From DASQPA01 sp963757335 (GTDB lineage Bacteria; Acidobacteriota; Thermoanaerobaculia; Multivoradales; UBA5704): DNA of 64,000 nt. Both the position numbers and the translations under genes were made by a program. The notes below the pieces were generated by a model. It made no database searches. It was not told where the DNA came from and saw only the letters and a list, made by a program, of their open reading frames with translations. Below are positions 13,401 to 25,739 of the stretch, piece after piece. The stretch covers positions 36,514 through 100,513 of the forward strand of contig CAVWRJ010000003.1 of assembly GCA_963757335.1 (NCBI GenBank), given 5' to 3'. Position 1 is the first letter of the stretch. Each line of letters begins with the position of its first letter.

Positions 13401-16400
13401 GGCATCGCGATCCTGGAAGGCGAGTCGGTCGTCCGGGTGGTCGGGGTCGAGCGGGACGTAGGCGGCGCCCGCCTTCAAGATGCCCACGAGCGCGATGAGC
13501 AGTTCCAGGGAGCGTTCGAGGAGGACGCCGACGCGGCTCTCCGGGCCGCAGCCGAGCGCCTGGAGCCGACGCGCCAGGTGGTCGGCCCGACGGTCGAGCT
13601 CGCCGTAGCTCAGCGCTTCGTTCTCGAAGACGAGGGCCACGGCCGCGGGAGAGCGGCCGGCCTGGTCTTCGATCCAGGCATGGAGCGGGCGTTCCAAGGA
13701 ATAGGGTGTATCCGTCTCGTTCCAGGCGCGGAGCTGTTGAGTCTCCGCGGCGGTGAGCAGGCCCACTTCGCCCACGCGCCCCTCCGGCCCTTCCACCATG
13801 CCGGCGAGGAGAGTCGTGAAGTGCTTGAGGAGGCGCGGCGCCGCGTCTTTCTCCACGCGAGCGAGCTCGGAACTAAGGTGGAGGGAGATCTCGTCCCCTG
13901 CGGTGAGGATCAGGGTGAGGGGGTAGTTGGTGCTCTCGAAACTCCGCAGATTGCGGAATCCCAGGCGGCCGGAACGGCCCTCTTCTGCGTTCGGATAGTT
14001 CTCGAAGACGTAGAGCGTCTCGAACAGCGGCGAGCCGGCCGGGACCTCGCTCCAGCGCTGGATCTGGGCTAGCGGGGTGTGCTCGAAGTCCTGCCGCTCG
14101 AGCTGGCGCGCCTGGAGGTTTTGCAGCCAGGAGGATAGAGGTCGTGGGTCGTCCACCTGTGCCCGCACCGGCAGGGTGTTGATGAACATGCCGACCATGG
14201 TCTCGACGCCGGGCAGCGCGGCCGGACGCCCGGAGACCGCGCTGCCGAAAACTACGTCCTCCTCGCCCCCATAGCGGCTGACGAGCAGGGCCCAGGCGCC
14301 CAGGGTGACGGTCTGGAGGGTCAGCTTGTGCCGCGCCGCCAGGGCCTGGAGCCCCGCCGTGAGCTCGCGGGAGAGCTCGGCTTTCTGCTCGGCGTATCCG
14401 GGGGTCGCTCCCGCCTGGTGGTCGAGGCCTAAGGGAGTGGGCGAGGTGAAGCCCGCGAGCTCGCGGCGCCAGAACGGCTCCGCCTGCGCCGTCTCCTGCT
14501 CCGCGAGCCAGGCGATGTAGTCGCGGAACGGCTGCGCCGGCGGAAGCTCCGGCTCCCACTCCTCCGCGAGCGCCGCATAGACCGCCGAGAGCTCCCGGAG
14601 CAGGAGAGGAAGCGACCAGCCGTCCAGAAGCAGGTGATGGAAGGTCCAGAGGAATTGGAGCTTGCCGTCGAGCCGGACCAGGGAGAAGCGCAGGAGCGGC
14701 GCCTGGGAGAGGGGGAGAGGCGCCTCCCGGTCGCCCTGCCGCAACTCCTCCCAGCGGCGTTCCGTCTCCTCCGCCGGTAGACTGCACCAGTCGAGCTCCC
14801 GCCAGGGGAGAGAGACGGCCTTGCGGACGGCCTGCAGCGGCTCGTCGAGCCCCTCCCAGAAGAATACGGTGCGCAGCACCGCGTGGCGCTTCACGAGCGT
14901 TTCCCAGGCCTGCCGAAAGAGCCGAACGTCCAAATCCACCGGCAGGGTGCAGGTGACCTGGTTGACGTAGACCCCAGAGTCGGGCGCCATCAGGCTGTGG
15001 AACAGCATGCCGCTCTGGGCCGGCGAGAGGGGATAGACGTCCTCGATCTCCTGTGGACCTCCGAGGAGCGCGGCCAGGCGGTCGGCGTCTGGCGCGCCGA
15101 GCCCAGCCGTGGGGGATGCGGCGGGCGTCTCCACGGCCCTGGCATGGCGGGCGAGCGCGGCCACGGTCTGGTGCTCGAAGATCTGCCGCACGGTCAGGTA
15201 GAGGCCGGCCTGGCGCGCCCGGGCCACGATCTGAACCGAGAGGATGGAATCGCCGCCGAGCTCGAAGAAGTTGTCGTCCACCCCCACCCGCGGCCGGTGG
15301 AGGACCTGCGCCCAGACCCCCGCCAGGATCTCCTCCTCGCGGCTCAAGGGCGCCGCGTAGGCCGCGCGCGCGGCGGGCAGCTCCGGCGCTGGCAGGGCCT
15401 TCCGGTCCACCTTGCCGTTGGGCGTGAGCGGTAGCGCGGCGAGCCGGACGAAGCTGGCCGGCACCATGTAGTCCGGCAGCCGCTCGTGGAGCGCCCGGCG
15501 GATCTCCTCGACCGCAATATCTTCCATCTCGCCGGTGATATTGGCGACATAGGCGACATAGGCGACCAGTTGCTGGTCGCGCGCCTCAACGATCGCCTCG
15601 CGTACCCCGGGAAGCGTGACCAGCAGGGCCTCGATCTCGCCCAGCTCGATACGGAAGCCGCGCACCTTGACTTGGTGGTCGAGGCGGCCCAGGAACTCCA
15701 GGGTGCCGTCCGGAAGCCACCGCGCCCGGTCGCCGGTGCGATAGAGGCGCGCGCCCGGCTCCCCCCACGGGTCCGGCACGAAGACCCGCGCCGTGCGCTC
15801 CGGCAGGCCGAGGTAGCCGCGCCCCACGCCGTGACCGCCCACGCAGAGCTCGCCGGCGACCCCCCGCACGGCCGCCCACCCAGAGGCGTCGAGCACGTGG
15901 ATGCGGGTGTTGGCAACCGGCCTGCCGATCGGCAGGGCGAGCGCCGGCGTCTCCTCCGGCCGGGCGAGCGCGTGGTGGGTCACGTCGTCCGAGCACTCCG
16001 TCGGACCGTAGGCGTTGAGCAGCCGGGTGTGCGGCGCGGCTGCGAGCCAGCGGCGGGCGAGCTCCGGCGCGCAGGCCTCGCCGGTAGTGATCATCCACTC
16101 CAGGGAGGAGAGATCGTTGGCGCCGAAGCCTGCGCCGAGAATGTCGAGGAGGCCGCCCAGGAGCGAGGGGACGACCTCCAGCACGGTGATTCCCTCTTGG
16201 GCGACGAAGCGCAGCAGTCGCTCGGGATCCTGGACCGTCGGCTCGGCGGCGATGTGCACGCTGGCGCCCGCCACGAGCGGCGCCAGGAGCTGCCAGACCG
16301 AGATGTCGAAGCACTGCGAGGCGGTCTGCGCGACCCGGCTTTCGCGCGTGAGGCCCAGATCGGCGACCTTGGCGCAGAGGTGGTTCAACATGCCGCCGTG

Positions 16401-19400
16401 GGCCACCATCGCCCCCTTCGGCCGGCCGGTCGAGCCCGAGGTGTAGATGACATAGGCCAGGAGATCGCCGGCGATCTCCATCCTGTCCGCATCGCCCGCC
16501 TCCGGCCGCTCTGCCGGCAACGCCGCCGGGAAGACCACCGGCAGGCCGGCGGGGAGGGGGAGGCGGGTGAGCAGGCGCTCGTCGGTGAGCAGGGCCGCCG
16601 GACGGGCGTCTTCGAGCAGGAAGGCCAGGCGCTCGCGCGGATACTCGGGGTCCAGGGGGACGTAGACCGCGCCGGCCTTGAGCACGCCTAAGAGAGAGAC
16701 GAGGAGGTCGAGCCCGCGCTCCAGGGCCACCCCGACCCGCCCCTCCGGACCGCAACCGAGCCGCCGGAGATGGCGCGCGAGGCGCTCGACCCGAGCGGCG
16801 AGGGCGCCATAGCTGAGGGTCTCCCCGTCGCAGCTCGCGGCCGGCGCGTCGGGCGTCCGCGCCGCCTGGAGAGCGAAGAGAGTGGGGAGAGGCTCCTTCC
16901 GGCAGCGCCATGACCGTGTCGTTCCACTCGGCGAAGAGCTGGTGGCGCTCGGCGGCGGAGAGGAGTGACGGCTCGCCGACCCGCTCCTCCGGCGCCGCCA
17001 GGGCTGCCTCGAGCAGCCGCTCGTAGCGGCCGATCAGCAGGTCGACGGTGGTGGCGTCGAAGAGGTCGGTCGCATACTCCAGCGTACCGAGAAGCTCGCC
17101 GTCCCTCTCTTCGAGAGTGAGGGTCAAGTCGAACTTCGCCACCGTCGCGGCATCGCTCACCTGGCGGAGGCGCAGACCCTCGATCTCCAGCTCCCCGGCG
17201 GGGACGTTCTGCAGCTCGAACATCACCTGGAACAGGGGGGACTGGGCGAGGCTCCGCTCCGGGGCGAGCTCCTCGACCAGCTTCTCGAACGGCGCATCCT
17301 GGTGCAGATAGGCGGCGAGAGCGGTCTCGCGCACCCGGCCGAGGAGCTCGCCGAAGGTGGGATCTCCCGCCCTGCCTTCAGGCAGGTTTCCAGTCAATTG
17401 GCCGCGCAGGACCAGGGTGTTGACGAAGCAGCCGATCAGCGGCTCGACCTCGCGGTGTGCGCGTCCGGCGATCGAGGAGCCCACCGCGAAATCGTCCTGC
17501 CCGGAGAGGCGGGCGAGGAGCGCCTGGAAGCCGGCGAGGAGCACCATGAACAGGGTCGCTCCGGAGCTCCGGGCGAGGGCCTGGGACTGCCGGGTGAGCC
17601 CGGCCGACAGCCGCACGGGCCGCGTGGCCCCCCGGTAGCTTTGCACCGCCGGCCGGGGGCGGTCGGTGGAGAGGGTGAGGAGCGGCGGCAGGCCGGCGAG
17701 CTGGCGGCGCCACCAGCCGATCTCCCGCTCCAAGACCTCGCCGCGCAGCCAGGAATGCTGCCATATGGCGAAATCTGCATATTGCACCGTCAGCTCGGGC
17801 AGGGGCGACGGCCGACCCGCGGTGCCCTCCAATAGGGCCGGATAGAGGGTGGCGATCTCGCGGGCGAGGAGCCCCAGGGACCAGGCGTCCCCCGCGATGT
17901 GATGGAGGGTCAGGAGGACGAGGTGGTCCTCCCCGCGAGGCGCAGGAGCCGGCCGCGGAGCATCGGATCGCGGGTGAGGTCGAACGGCCGGCCGGCTTCC
18001 TCCCGGAGGAGGGCGAGGGCCAGCGCCTCCCGCCTGTGCTCCGGCAGCCCCGCGAGGTCGACCACGGGGAGCGGGAAGAGCGCGGCCGGCCGGACCACCT
18101 GGACCGCCGAGCCCGCGGCCGCGGCGAAGACCGTGCGCAGCGTCTCGTGCCGGCGGACGATCTCCCCGAGGCAGCGGGCGAGGACCGCGCCGGAGAGCGG
18201 ACCCTCGATCCGCAGCGCCCCGGGCATGTTGTAGAGCGGGCTTCCCGGTTCGAGCTGGTCGAGGAACCAGAGCCGCTGCTGCGCGAAGGACAGCGGGAGG
18301 GCCCCCGCGCGCGGCACCGGGACGAGGGGCGGAGCGGGCGCCCCGGGGTCCGCCGTGCCGGTCTGCCGCGCCGCCTCGACCCGCAGGGCGAAGTCCGCGA
18401 GGCGCGGTGCCGCGAAGAGCTCGCGCAGAGGCACCTCGACGCCTAAGGCCCCGCGCAGGCGCGCCATCACCCGGGTCGCCAGGAGCGAATGGCCCCCGAG
18501 GTCGAAGAAGTGATCGGCCGACCCCACTCGCTCCAGACCGAGAACCTCGGCCCAGATACCGGCGAGGACCTCCTCGATCGGCGTCCGCGGCATCCGCGGC
18601 GTCCGCGGCGCCTGCCGGTCCACCTCGCCGCCCGGCCATTCCGGCTCCGGCAGGGCCTTCCTGTCCACCTTGCCGTTCGGGGTCAAGGGGAGCGCCGGGA
18701 GCCGCACCAGGGCGGCGGGCACCATGAAGTCCGGCAGCCGCTCGCGGAGGGCCTGGAGCGCCGGAGCCGTCTCTGAGACGTCCTCGCCGACCACGTAGGC
18801 TACCAGCCGCAGGTCCCCCGCCGGGCCCTTTCGGGCCGCGACGACCGCCTCCCGGATGCCGGGCAGGTCGGCGAGCGCCGCCTCGACCTCCCCGGGCTCG
18901 ATGCGGAAGCCCCGGATCTTGACCTGGTGGTCGATCCGGCCCAGGACCTCCATCCGCCCGCCGGGCAGGTGACGGGCGAGGTCGCCCGTCCGGTAGAGGC
19001 GCTCTCCGGGCTCCGCGGTGTCCGCGGTGTCCGCCGTGTCCGCCGCCAGCGGGTTCGGCAGGAAGCGCTCGGCGGTGAGGTCCGGCCGCCCCAGGTAGCC
19101 CCGCGCGAGGCCGGCGCCGCCGATCCAGAGCTCGCCGGGCACGCCCAGGGGGACGGTCCGGAGATGGCGGTCGAGCAGGTGGATCTGGGTGTCCGCGATG
19201 GGCCGGCCGATCGATATCTGGCGTCTCTCGGGGCCGCTCTCGGGACCGGTTTCGCCGGGCCGGACGCGGGCGGCGGCCGACCATACGGTGGTCTCCGTGG
19301 GGCCGTAGAGGTTCCACAGCTCGCCGGTGCGCCCGGCGAGAGAGGCGGCGAGATCGCGGGGCATCGCCTCGCCGCCGCAGAGGGCCCGCAAAGTGGGATC

Positions 19401-22400
19401 GCCGGTCCAACCGGCGTCGACGAGCATCCGCCAGGTCGCAGGGGTCGCCTGCAGCACGGCGGCTCCGGAGTTGCGGAGCCGGGCCGCGAGGAGCGCGCCG
19501 TCTGCGGCCTCCTCCCGGCTGGCCAGCTCGACCGTGCCGCCGGTCGTCAGGGGCAGGAAGATCTCCAGCGCGGCGATGTCGAAGGTCGCCGGGGTGACGG
19601 CGAGGAGCCGCTCTCCCGCGGAGAAGCCCGGGGTCTGCCGCATCGAGCGGAGAAAGTTCACCAGCGCCCGATGGGAAACTCCCACCCCCTTGGGGCGGCC
19701 CGTCGAGCCCGAGGTGTAGAGGACATAGGCGAGCTGGCGATCGTCCCCGGGCTTTGCTCGGGATCGGCGCGGGGAGCGCTGGGAGCCGGCCGATCTCGGT
19801 GAGCAGCACCTGGGGCGCCGCGTCCGCGAGCAGGAAGGCGAGCCGCTCGCGCGGAGAGCCGGGATCGAACGGCACGTAGGCGGCCCCGGCCTTGAGCACG
19901 CCCAGGAGGGCGACGATCAGGTCGAGCGAGCGTTCGAGGGCGACGCCGACCCGGCTCTCCGCAGCACAGCCCTGCTGCCGCAGGCGCCACGCCAGTCGTT
20001 CCGCACGGGCGTCGAGCCCGGCATAGGTGAGGGCCTCCTCCTGGAAGACGGCGGCCGTCGCATCCGGCGTGCGAGCCGCCTGGGCCGCGAAGAGGTCCGG
20101 GAGGAGGGCTCCCGCTGTCGCCCGTACTGCCGCTATTGGCGGCGCTGCCGTGTCGTTCCACTCGACGAGGAGCTGCTGGCGCTCGGCCTCGCCGAGGAGC
20201 GGCAGCTCCGCGAGCGGGAGGTCCGGCGCTGCGGCCATCCCGGCGAGCCGGCGATCGAGGTGATCGAGCAGCCGGCCGGCGGTCGTCGCGTCGAAGAGAT
20301 CGGCGTCCCACACGAGGAAGAGGGCGAGCTCCCCGGCAAGCTCGGCCGCGGTGAGCGAGAGGTCGAGCTGGGCGGCGGGGGGCGCTAAGGGGAGCGATTC
20401 AAGGACCAGCCCCTTGATGTCGAGCCGGACTCCGGGCACGCCCACTGCGAAGGCCGCGAGCGCTTCGAGCTCCGGCGCCGGGGACTTCTCGAAGGTCAGC
20501 ATGGCCGCGACGAGCGGCGGCCGGCTGGAGTCGCGCTCGGGCTCCAGGCGCTCGGCGAGCAGGGCGAAGGGGAGGTTCTGGTGCGCCACCGCGTCGAGCA
20601 CGGTGCGGCGCGTGCGCGCCAGGAGGTCGCCGACCGTGGGGTCGCCGGAGAGGTCGGCGCGCAGAGGCACCAGGTTGACGAAGTAGCCGACCACCTCCCC
20701 CCATTCGCGGGTGGAGCGGCCCGCCATGGGGGAGCCGGAGAGGAACTCCTCCTGGCCGCTCCAGCGGGAGAGCACGGTCTGCCAGGCCGCGAGCAGGGCC
20801 ATGAAGGGTGTTGCGCCGTGGGCGGCGGCGAGCCGGTGGACCGCCTCCGCGCGTGCCGCCGAGGGGAGGAGCGCCTGCGAAGCGCCACGCCGGATCGGGA
20901 GCGGGCGCCGCTGCCGGTCGGTCGGCAGATCGAGCTGCGGCGCCCCGGCCAGGCGCTCCCGCCAGTGCTCCCACAGCCGCTCCCCTTCGGGACCCGCGAG
21001 CTGCTGCTCCTGCCGGCGGGCGAAGTCGGTGTACAGCGCCGGCGGCGGGGGCAGGGCCTCCCCGGCCACGAGCGCGCCGAGCTCGCGGGCCAGCACGGCG
21101 AGCGACCAGAAGTCCGCCGCGATGTGATGCACGGCGAGAACGAGGAAGGTTTCCCCGCCGCGCGAGAAGAGGGCCGCCCGGAGGAGCGGGCCGGCCGCGA
21201 GATCGAACGGGCGGAACGCCTCCGCCTGGAGCCGCGCCACCACCTCCGCGTCGCTCCAGCCGGTCGCGTCCACGGTCAGGAACCCGGCCGCGGCGCGCTC
21301 GGTGACCTCCGCCAGCCGCTGCACCGGACCGCCGGGCGTGTCGGCGAAGGTGGCGCGCAGCATGGGGTGGCGGTCCACCAGAGCCTGGATCGCGCGTCCC
21401 AGGGCGCCTGGGTCCGTGGGCGCGAGCCGCGCCGCGCCCGCGAGGTTGTAGGCGGAATCCTCCGGCGCCAGGCGGTTTAGGAACCAGAGCGAGCGCTGGT
21501 TCAAGGAGAGCGGGTGCTCGCCCGTCGCCTCTCCGTGCGCGGGCGGAAGCTGGATCTCCGGTCTCGCCTCCCCCCCGGCCACCCGGCGCTCCGAGCTCGC
21601 GCGAGGGTCATCCCCTCCAGCAGGTCCGCCAGGGGGAGGGAGACGCCGGTCGCCTCCTCGACCGCCTGCTGGAGCTCGACGGCGGCCAGCGAATCGAGCC
21701 CCGCCGCGGAGAGCGGCAGGTCCGGAGTCGACCCGCTCGGGGTCGATCCGCACCGCGGCGGCGAAGGCCCGGCGCAGCCAGTCCGGCGTTCCCGCCTCCT
21801 CCTCCGCCTCCTCCGCCAGCGGGGCCTCCTCCGCGGCGGCCGGCGAGAGGCTGGCGCCGAGGACGTAGAGCCCGCCCTCCAGGTGCAGCTCGCGGCAGGC
21901 GCTCCGCCGCACCTTGCCGCTGGAGGTCCGGGGCAGCGTCTCCGGCCGGATCAGCACCACTTCGGCGACGCTCACCTCGTGCTCCTCGGCCACCGCCGCC
22001 CGCACCGCGGCGGCGATCGCCTCGGCCCGTCCAGCGTCCATGCCGGCGGCGGCGTGGCGCGTCCACCTCGTGGACGATCACCAGCCGCTCCTCCCCCTCC
22101 GCCGGCCTCGACCGCGAAGGCGGCGCCGCCGCCGGCGCGCAGGTCGGCGTGGCTCTCGCTCGGCGGTCAGCTCCAGGTCCTGCGGATAGTGGTTCCTGCC
22201 GCGCAGGATGATGAGGTCCTTCAGACGGCCGGTGAGGAACAGCTCGCCCTCGGAGACGAAGCCGAGGTCCCCGGTGCGCAGGAAGGGGCCGGCGCCGTCG
22301 GCCAGACGGGCACCGAAGGTCGCCGCGGTCTCCTCGCGGACGCTCCCAGTACCCCTGGGCGACGCTCGGGCCGGCGACCCAGATCTCGCCGACGCGGCCG

Positions 22401-23580
22401 GGCAGGCAGGGATTCCCCGACTCCGGATCGACGGCGAGGACGGTCTGCATCGCCGCACCGAGCTCACCAGCTCGCGGCTGCGCGCTGCCTCCTCGGGGCC
22501 GGCGGTCCGGCGACCTCGTGCCGTGCGAGCGCCTCCGCCGCGAACGCCGCCACCCGGGGCTCCCCGGCTTCGCGTACATCGCGCCATCCCGAGACGAGCA
22601 GCGTCGCCTCGGCCAGGCCGTAGCAGGGGCGAAACGCCGCGGAGCGGAAGCCGCAGGGTGCAAAGGTATCGGCGAAACGCCGCAAGGTGCCGGCCCGCAC
22701 CGGCTCGGCGCCGTTGAAGGCCACCTGCCAGGAGGAGAGGTCGAGCCCCTCCTTCTCCTCCTCCCGGACCTTACGCACGCACAAGCTCATACGCGAAGTT
22801 GGGGCCGCCGCTGGTCGTCGCGCGGTAGCGCGAGATCGCTTCCAGCCAGCGGGCCGGCCGCTGCAGGAACGCCCCGGGGGGCATGAGGTAGGAGACCGCC
22901 CCGGTGTAGAGCGGCTGGAGCATCGTGCCGATCAGGCCCATGTCGTGGTAGAGCGGCAGCCAGCCCAGCACCACGGACTCAGGAGACTGCGCGAAGGCGC
23001 GGCGGATCCGCTCCTCGTTGTCCAGGAGGTTGCCGTGGCTGACCATGACCCCCTTGGGGGAGGAGGTCGAGCCCGAGGTGTACTGGAGGAAGGCAAGAGC
23101 CTCCTCTCCGAGCTCCGGCCGCCGCCAGCCTGGGGCCCCCGCCGTGGTGGGAGCCATCCGGAGCGCGGCGGAGAGATCCGGAATCTCGGCCGCCGCGCGT
23201 TCTATTCCCGGCAGCTGGTCGGCACTCGCGAGCACCACCCGCGGCCTGGCGTCGTGGCAGATCGCCCGCAGGCGGGGATCGCCGCCCCGCCGGCGCGGCG
23301 GCGGGGCGGGGACTGCGATCGCACCGGCATAGAGGCAACCGCAGAAGGAAGCGGCGAAATCCGGCCCCGGAGGGAAGAGCAGCAGGACCCGCTGGCCGCA
23401 GGCGCCCGCCGCCTGCAACGCGGCGCCGATCGCCCGGGCGCGGGCATCGAGATCCGCGTAGGTGAGCGGCTCCTCGACCATCCCGCCGGCCTCGTAGGAC
23501 AAGAAGACGTAGGCCGGGCGTTCCCCGTGTTCCGCTGCACGCGTCTCTAAAATATCGGCAAGACTTGAGTTTCGAGGCAT
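10419..23580 (-). CDS. FAAL-ACP-(C-A-PCP)x3-E lipopeptide-initiating NRPS
   Basis: Starter NRPS that activates a fatty acid as acyl-AMP and passes it to an ACP, then to three modules. Order by nt: FAAL 23580-21950 (YTSGSTSSPKG, LPLYHDMGLIG), ACP about 21790-21590, C1 (HHIAADF), A1 20100-18640 (DILQLGLVWK, Gly), PCP1, C2 (HHIAGDA), A2 16880-15400 (DIWEITADDK, like codes reported for 2,4-diaminobutyrate), PCP2, C3 (HHLLLDG), A3 13690-12230 (DVWHVSLVDK, Ser), PCP3, and a C-terminal epimerization domain 11880-10450 (HHLVVDG, EGHGRE) implying D-Ser. The ATG at 23580 begins MPRNSSLADIL, as expected for a FAAL. The reading frame breaks several times between 22.8 and 21.6 kb and once near 19.75, 17.93 and 16.90 kb; conserved motifs resume in another frame each time. 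Product inferred: an N-acyl-Gly-Dab?-D-Ser start. Confidence 0.9.
10743..10778. repeat. 9-bp tandem repeat inside E domain
   Basis: Four units (GATATCGGC, GCTATCGAC, GATATCGGC, GACATGGGC). They encode AHVADIVDSADI in the epimerization domain, just after the LFNYLGQ motif. Confidence 0.45.
11895..11930. repeat. 9-bp tandem repeat in PCP-E linker
   Basis: Four units (GATGCCGGC twice, GGTGCCGGC twice). They encode GTAGTAGIAGIG in the linker between the third carrier protein and the epimerase. Confidence 0.5.
15537..15566. repeat. 9-bp tandem repeat in A-domain loop
   Basis: GATATTGGC followed by GACATAGGC twice and a partial unit. They encode the VAYVAYVANI stretch of the Dab-like A domain, at the same loop as the repeat at 7611. 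Confidence 0.45.
19012..19047. repeat. 9-bp tandem repeat in A-domain loop
   Basis: TCCGCGGTG twice, TCCGCCGTG, TCCGCCGCC. They encode AADTADTADTAEPG, inserted just before the GERLYRTGDL core of the Gly A domain. Confidence 0.45.
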
Positions 23581-23907
23581 GTTCTATCTCATGACGTAGG
23601 CTCGCTGCTAGTGCTGGTATCCAGGTTGGGACCGCGCCTCGCACCGTGTCTCGGTCCTCAGCCTGACCTCGAAAAAGATCCGCTCGCGACCGAGGAGATC
23701 GGTCCAGACGTCGGTGAGACGTTTCTTCTGTGGGTACTGCGGGCAACAGATCGGACTCGGCACGTCGACAACACTCGTAAACGACACTGCTCTGCTGGGC
23801 TCGGCTCCCTGCGCACAACAGCGGGTTTCCTGCGGCGCCACGAGCCGGGATCTTCACTCAAGGTTTGGAACGCCGCATCGCCGGCCTTTCTTCCTGGTTC
23901 TTCGATT
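23581..23907. other. Intergenic region upstream of the FAAL-NRPS
   Basis: Between the FAAL start codon and the first repA remnant I see no convincing gene. A short minus-strand reading near 23690 contains VWTDLLGRERI, reminiscent of the start of a carrier-protein domain, but nothing around it continues the match. No clear -35/-10 pair for the FAAL gene could be picked out. Base composition is less GC-rich than the NRPS genes, consistent with the edge of an inserted segment. Confidence 0.4.
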
Positions 23908-24579
23908 CTAAAAGATAAAAAGAAACGCAGATTCTATGTCTAGGCTCCGCTCGTGTTGGGAAAGATTCCAACAGCTGGGTCGCCTGGGATTCATCTCCGG
24001 GCGAGCAAGGGCCGGGCTTCGTAGCCATCTCTCGTAGGCCTTTTGGATGGGCCGCATATTGAGCCGGACGACGCCGGTAGGAGTTCTCAGGATCACCGAC
24101 AGCGACAGACTCAAGAGGCGCTGGAGCCGCTGTTCGAAACGCTGGTACTGGACACCCGAGCGGGCGAGCTGGAAGGCTTCGAAGAAGTCGGTCAGGTTGT
24201 TGAAGGTGACGAAGCCCGTACCGTAGGTGAGGGTAGTAATCCAGGCGAGGATGGCTCGATCGGCACCATACGGGATTGGGACGCCGGGTTCTGTCATCGA
24301 GAAGTAGACGGTCAGGTGAGTGTCGGCGCCGAGTTGGGCCTGCCGGGTAAGGGAGGTCAAGGGGGTGGGCTGAAGAGGAAAGCCGCAGAAGACAAGAGCC
24401 TTGGCGGCGAGCAGGAGAGATCCCGCATCCTCAGGGCGTGAGCCGGGAGCCGGCCGGTAGACGCTGCCCGGACTCGGCAGATCGATGGGCGGAGCCCCCT
24501 CTGGCAGGAGGGCCTGCTGGCCTGTATCGAGCCACTGGCGGAACCCCGTTCGAAGGATCTGCTGGGGGACGCGGTTCAT
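23908..24579 (-). pseudogene. RepA-type plasmid replication protein, C-terminally truncated (copy 1)
   Basis: N-terminal two-thirds of a plasmid-encoded RepA-family initiator, as judged from shared blocks such as AKALVFCGFP, YGADRAILAWITTLTY and LTDFFEAFQLARSGVQYQRF. The ATG at 24579 follows an AGGAG ribosome-binding site. After RLNMRPIQKAY the protein departs from the other copies and ends in about 40 unrelated residues, so the C-terminal part is missing. The frame is open upstream through the end of a tyrosine recombinase, so this repA sits directly behind an integrase tail. It is one of five repA copies or remnants in the window (others at 24905, 28524, 52655 and 53933), and all are on the minus strand. 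Replication function is inferred from the family. Confidence 0.65.
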
Positions 24580-24624
24580 CGGACTCCTCTGGGGCTGTCG
24601 AACGCGAGAACTCGACTCAGGGAC

Positions 24625-24780
24625 CACGTCGCCCAGAAGCGCGCGGAGGCGCTCTTCGACTTTGGTGGCCGCTCTCCCGAGATCAGGGCCGTGCTGGTGG
24701 AGGTAGGCCGTGTCCGTCATAGCCATGTCCCGGTGGCCCAGGAACTGCGGGCGGTGCTCGGGTGCAGAGCCATAGGTTCA
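24625..24780 (-). pseudogene. Tyrosine recombinase, C-terminal fragment
   Basis: A short stretch with the signature of the end of a phage-integrase-type recombinase: FLGHRDMAMTDTAYLHQHG, giving the LGH box-II histidine and the likely catalytic tyrosine in TAYLH, then a basic helical tail. Nothing upstream keeps the frame for more than a few codons, so this is a remnant. It reads in frame toward the repA copy at 24579, suggesting that the intact element carried recombinase and repA in tandem on one strand. The assignment rests on these motifs only. Confidence 0.55.
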
Positions 24781-24904
24781 GGCGCCCCCAAGCCATTGAA
24801 CGATTAGGTTTAGCTCAGCAAGAAGTACGAAGAGTGGGTTCGAACTCGTCCCCGTTGGGGATACCCAAAGAGAAGGTACCGCCGGCGAGATCCGCCAAGT
24901 CTTC

Positions 24905-25735
24905 TCAAGGCCGGAAGTGTTCCTTTGGCGGCCGGAACGGTGCAACGACGAGATCGTGCGAGCCGGGCTCGACGCAGACGGGGAAGTCTGGGTAGTCGGC
25001 GCGGATCTCGTCGGCCACGCGGTTCAGGGAGAGGGCCAGCCGGCGGTCGAGCTGGTCGACGCTCGCGAGCTGGCGGCGGACGATCCTCCAGGGGATCACG
25101 CAGGGGGTGCGGCCGACCAGCAGCGATAGAGGAGGTAGGAGGCGGCATCCCAGCAGAGGGGGCGGTTGTGAAACCGCCGCATGAGGGCGAGGGGCAAGAC
25201 CACGGGGTTATTGCGTAGGTACTCGTGGAACGCCGGGTCGAGGAGGATGCCATAGCGCTTGATGTCCAAGGGGAGGAGAGAGAGCTGGGAGCGGGTCTCC
25301 TCGGCGAGGAGCCGGCGGGCCTCGGCGCCGTCCCTCGGAGTGAAGGCTCTCTGGAGTGGTCTCATGTTGAGGCGGGAGACACCTCCCGGAGTGCGCAGGA
25401 TGAGGGAGAGGGAGAAGCTCAAGAGCGATGGAGGCGCTCCTCGAAGCGCCGGTATTGGACGCCGGAGCGGGCGAGGCGAAAGGCGTCGAAGAAGTCGGTG
25501 AGGCTCTTGAAGGTGACGAAGCCGGTGTCATAGGTGAGGGTGGTGATCCAAGCGAGGAGGTCCCGGTCGGCCCCGTAGGGGGTGGGGACATTCGGCTCGG
25601 TGGTCGAGAGGTAGACAGTGAGGTGGGTGTCGGCGCCGAGATGGGCTTCGCGGACTATGGTGGTGAGCGAGATCTTCTGATAGGGAAAGCCGCAGAAGAC
25701 CAGGGCCTTGGCAGCGAGGAGGAGAGCTGGTCGCC
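24905..25735 (-). pseudogene. RepA-type replication protein, N-truncated and frameshifted (copy 2)
   Basis: Homologous to the intact repA at 28524. The remnant begins within the AKALVFCGFPYQ block and runs to the family C-terminus (HDLVVAPFRPPKEHFRP, stop at 24905). At least two frameshifts are needed, near 25425 and 25100. The first about 90 residues are missing and are replaced directly by the N-terminal half of a tyrosine recombinase (25740-26113), so a deletion fused the two genes. Its sequence is closer to copy 5 (53933) than to copy 1. Non-functional. Confidence 0.65.
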
Positions 25736-25739
25736 GAGC

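Noticed and set aside
23608..23841. Minus-strand frame with VWTDLLGRERI resembling a carrier-protein start
   Set aside because: The resemblance covers about a dozen residues, and no GGHS phosphopantetheine motif follows in any frame.
24829..24850. T-arm-like GGGTTCGAACTC near an int fragment
   Set aside because: The flanking bases do not form a 5-bp T-stem and no anticodon arm or acceptor stem can be drawn.
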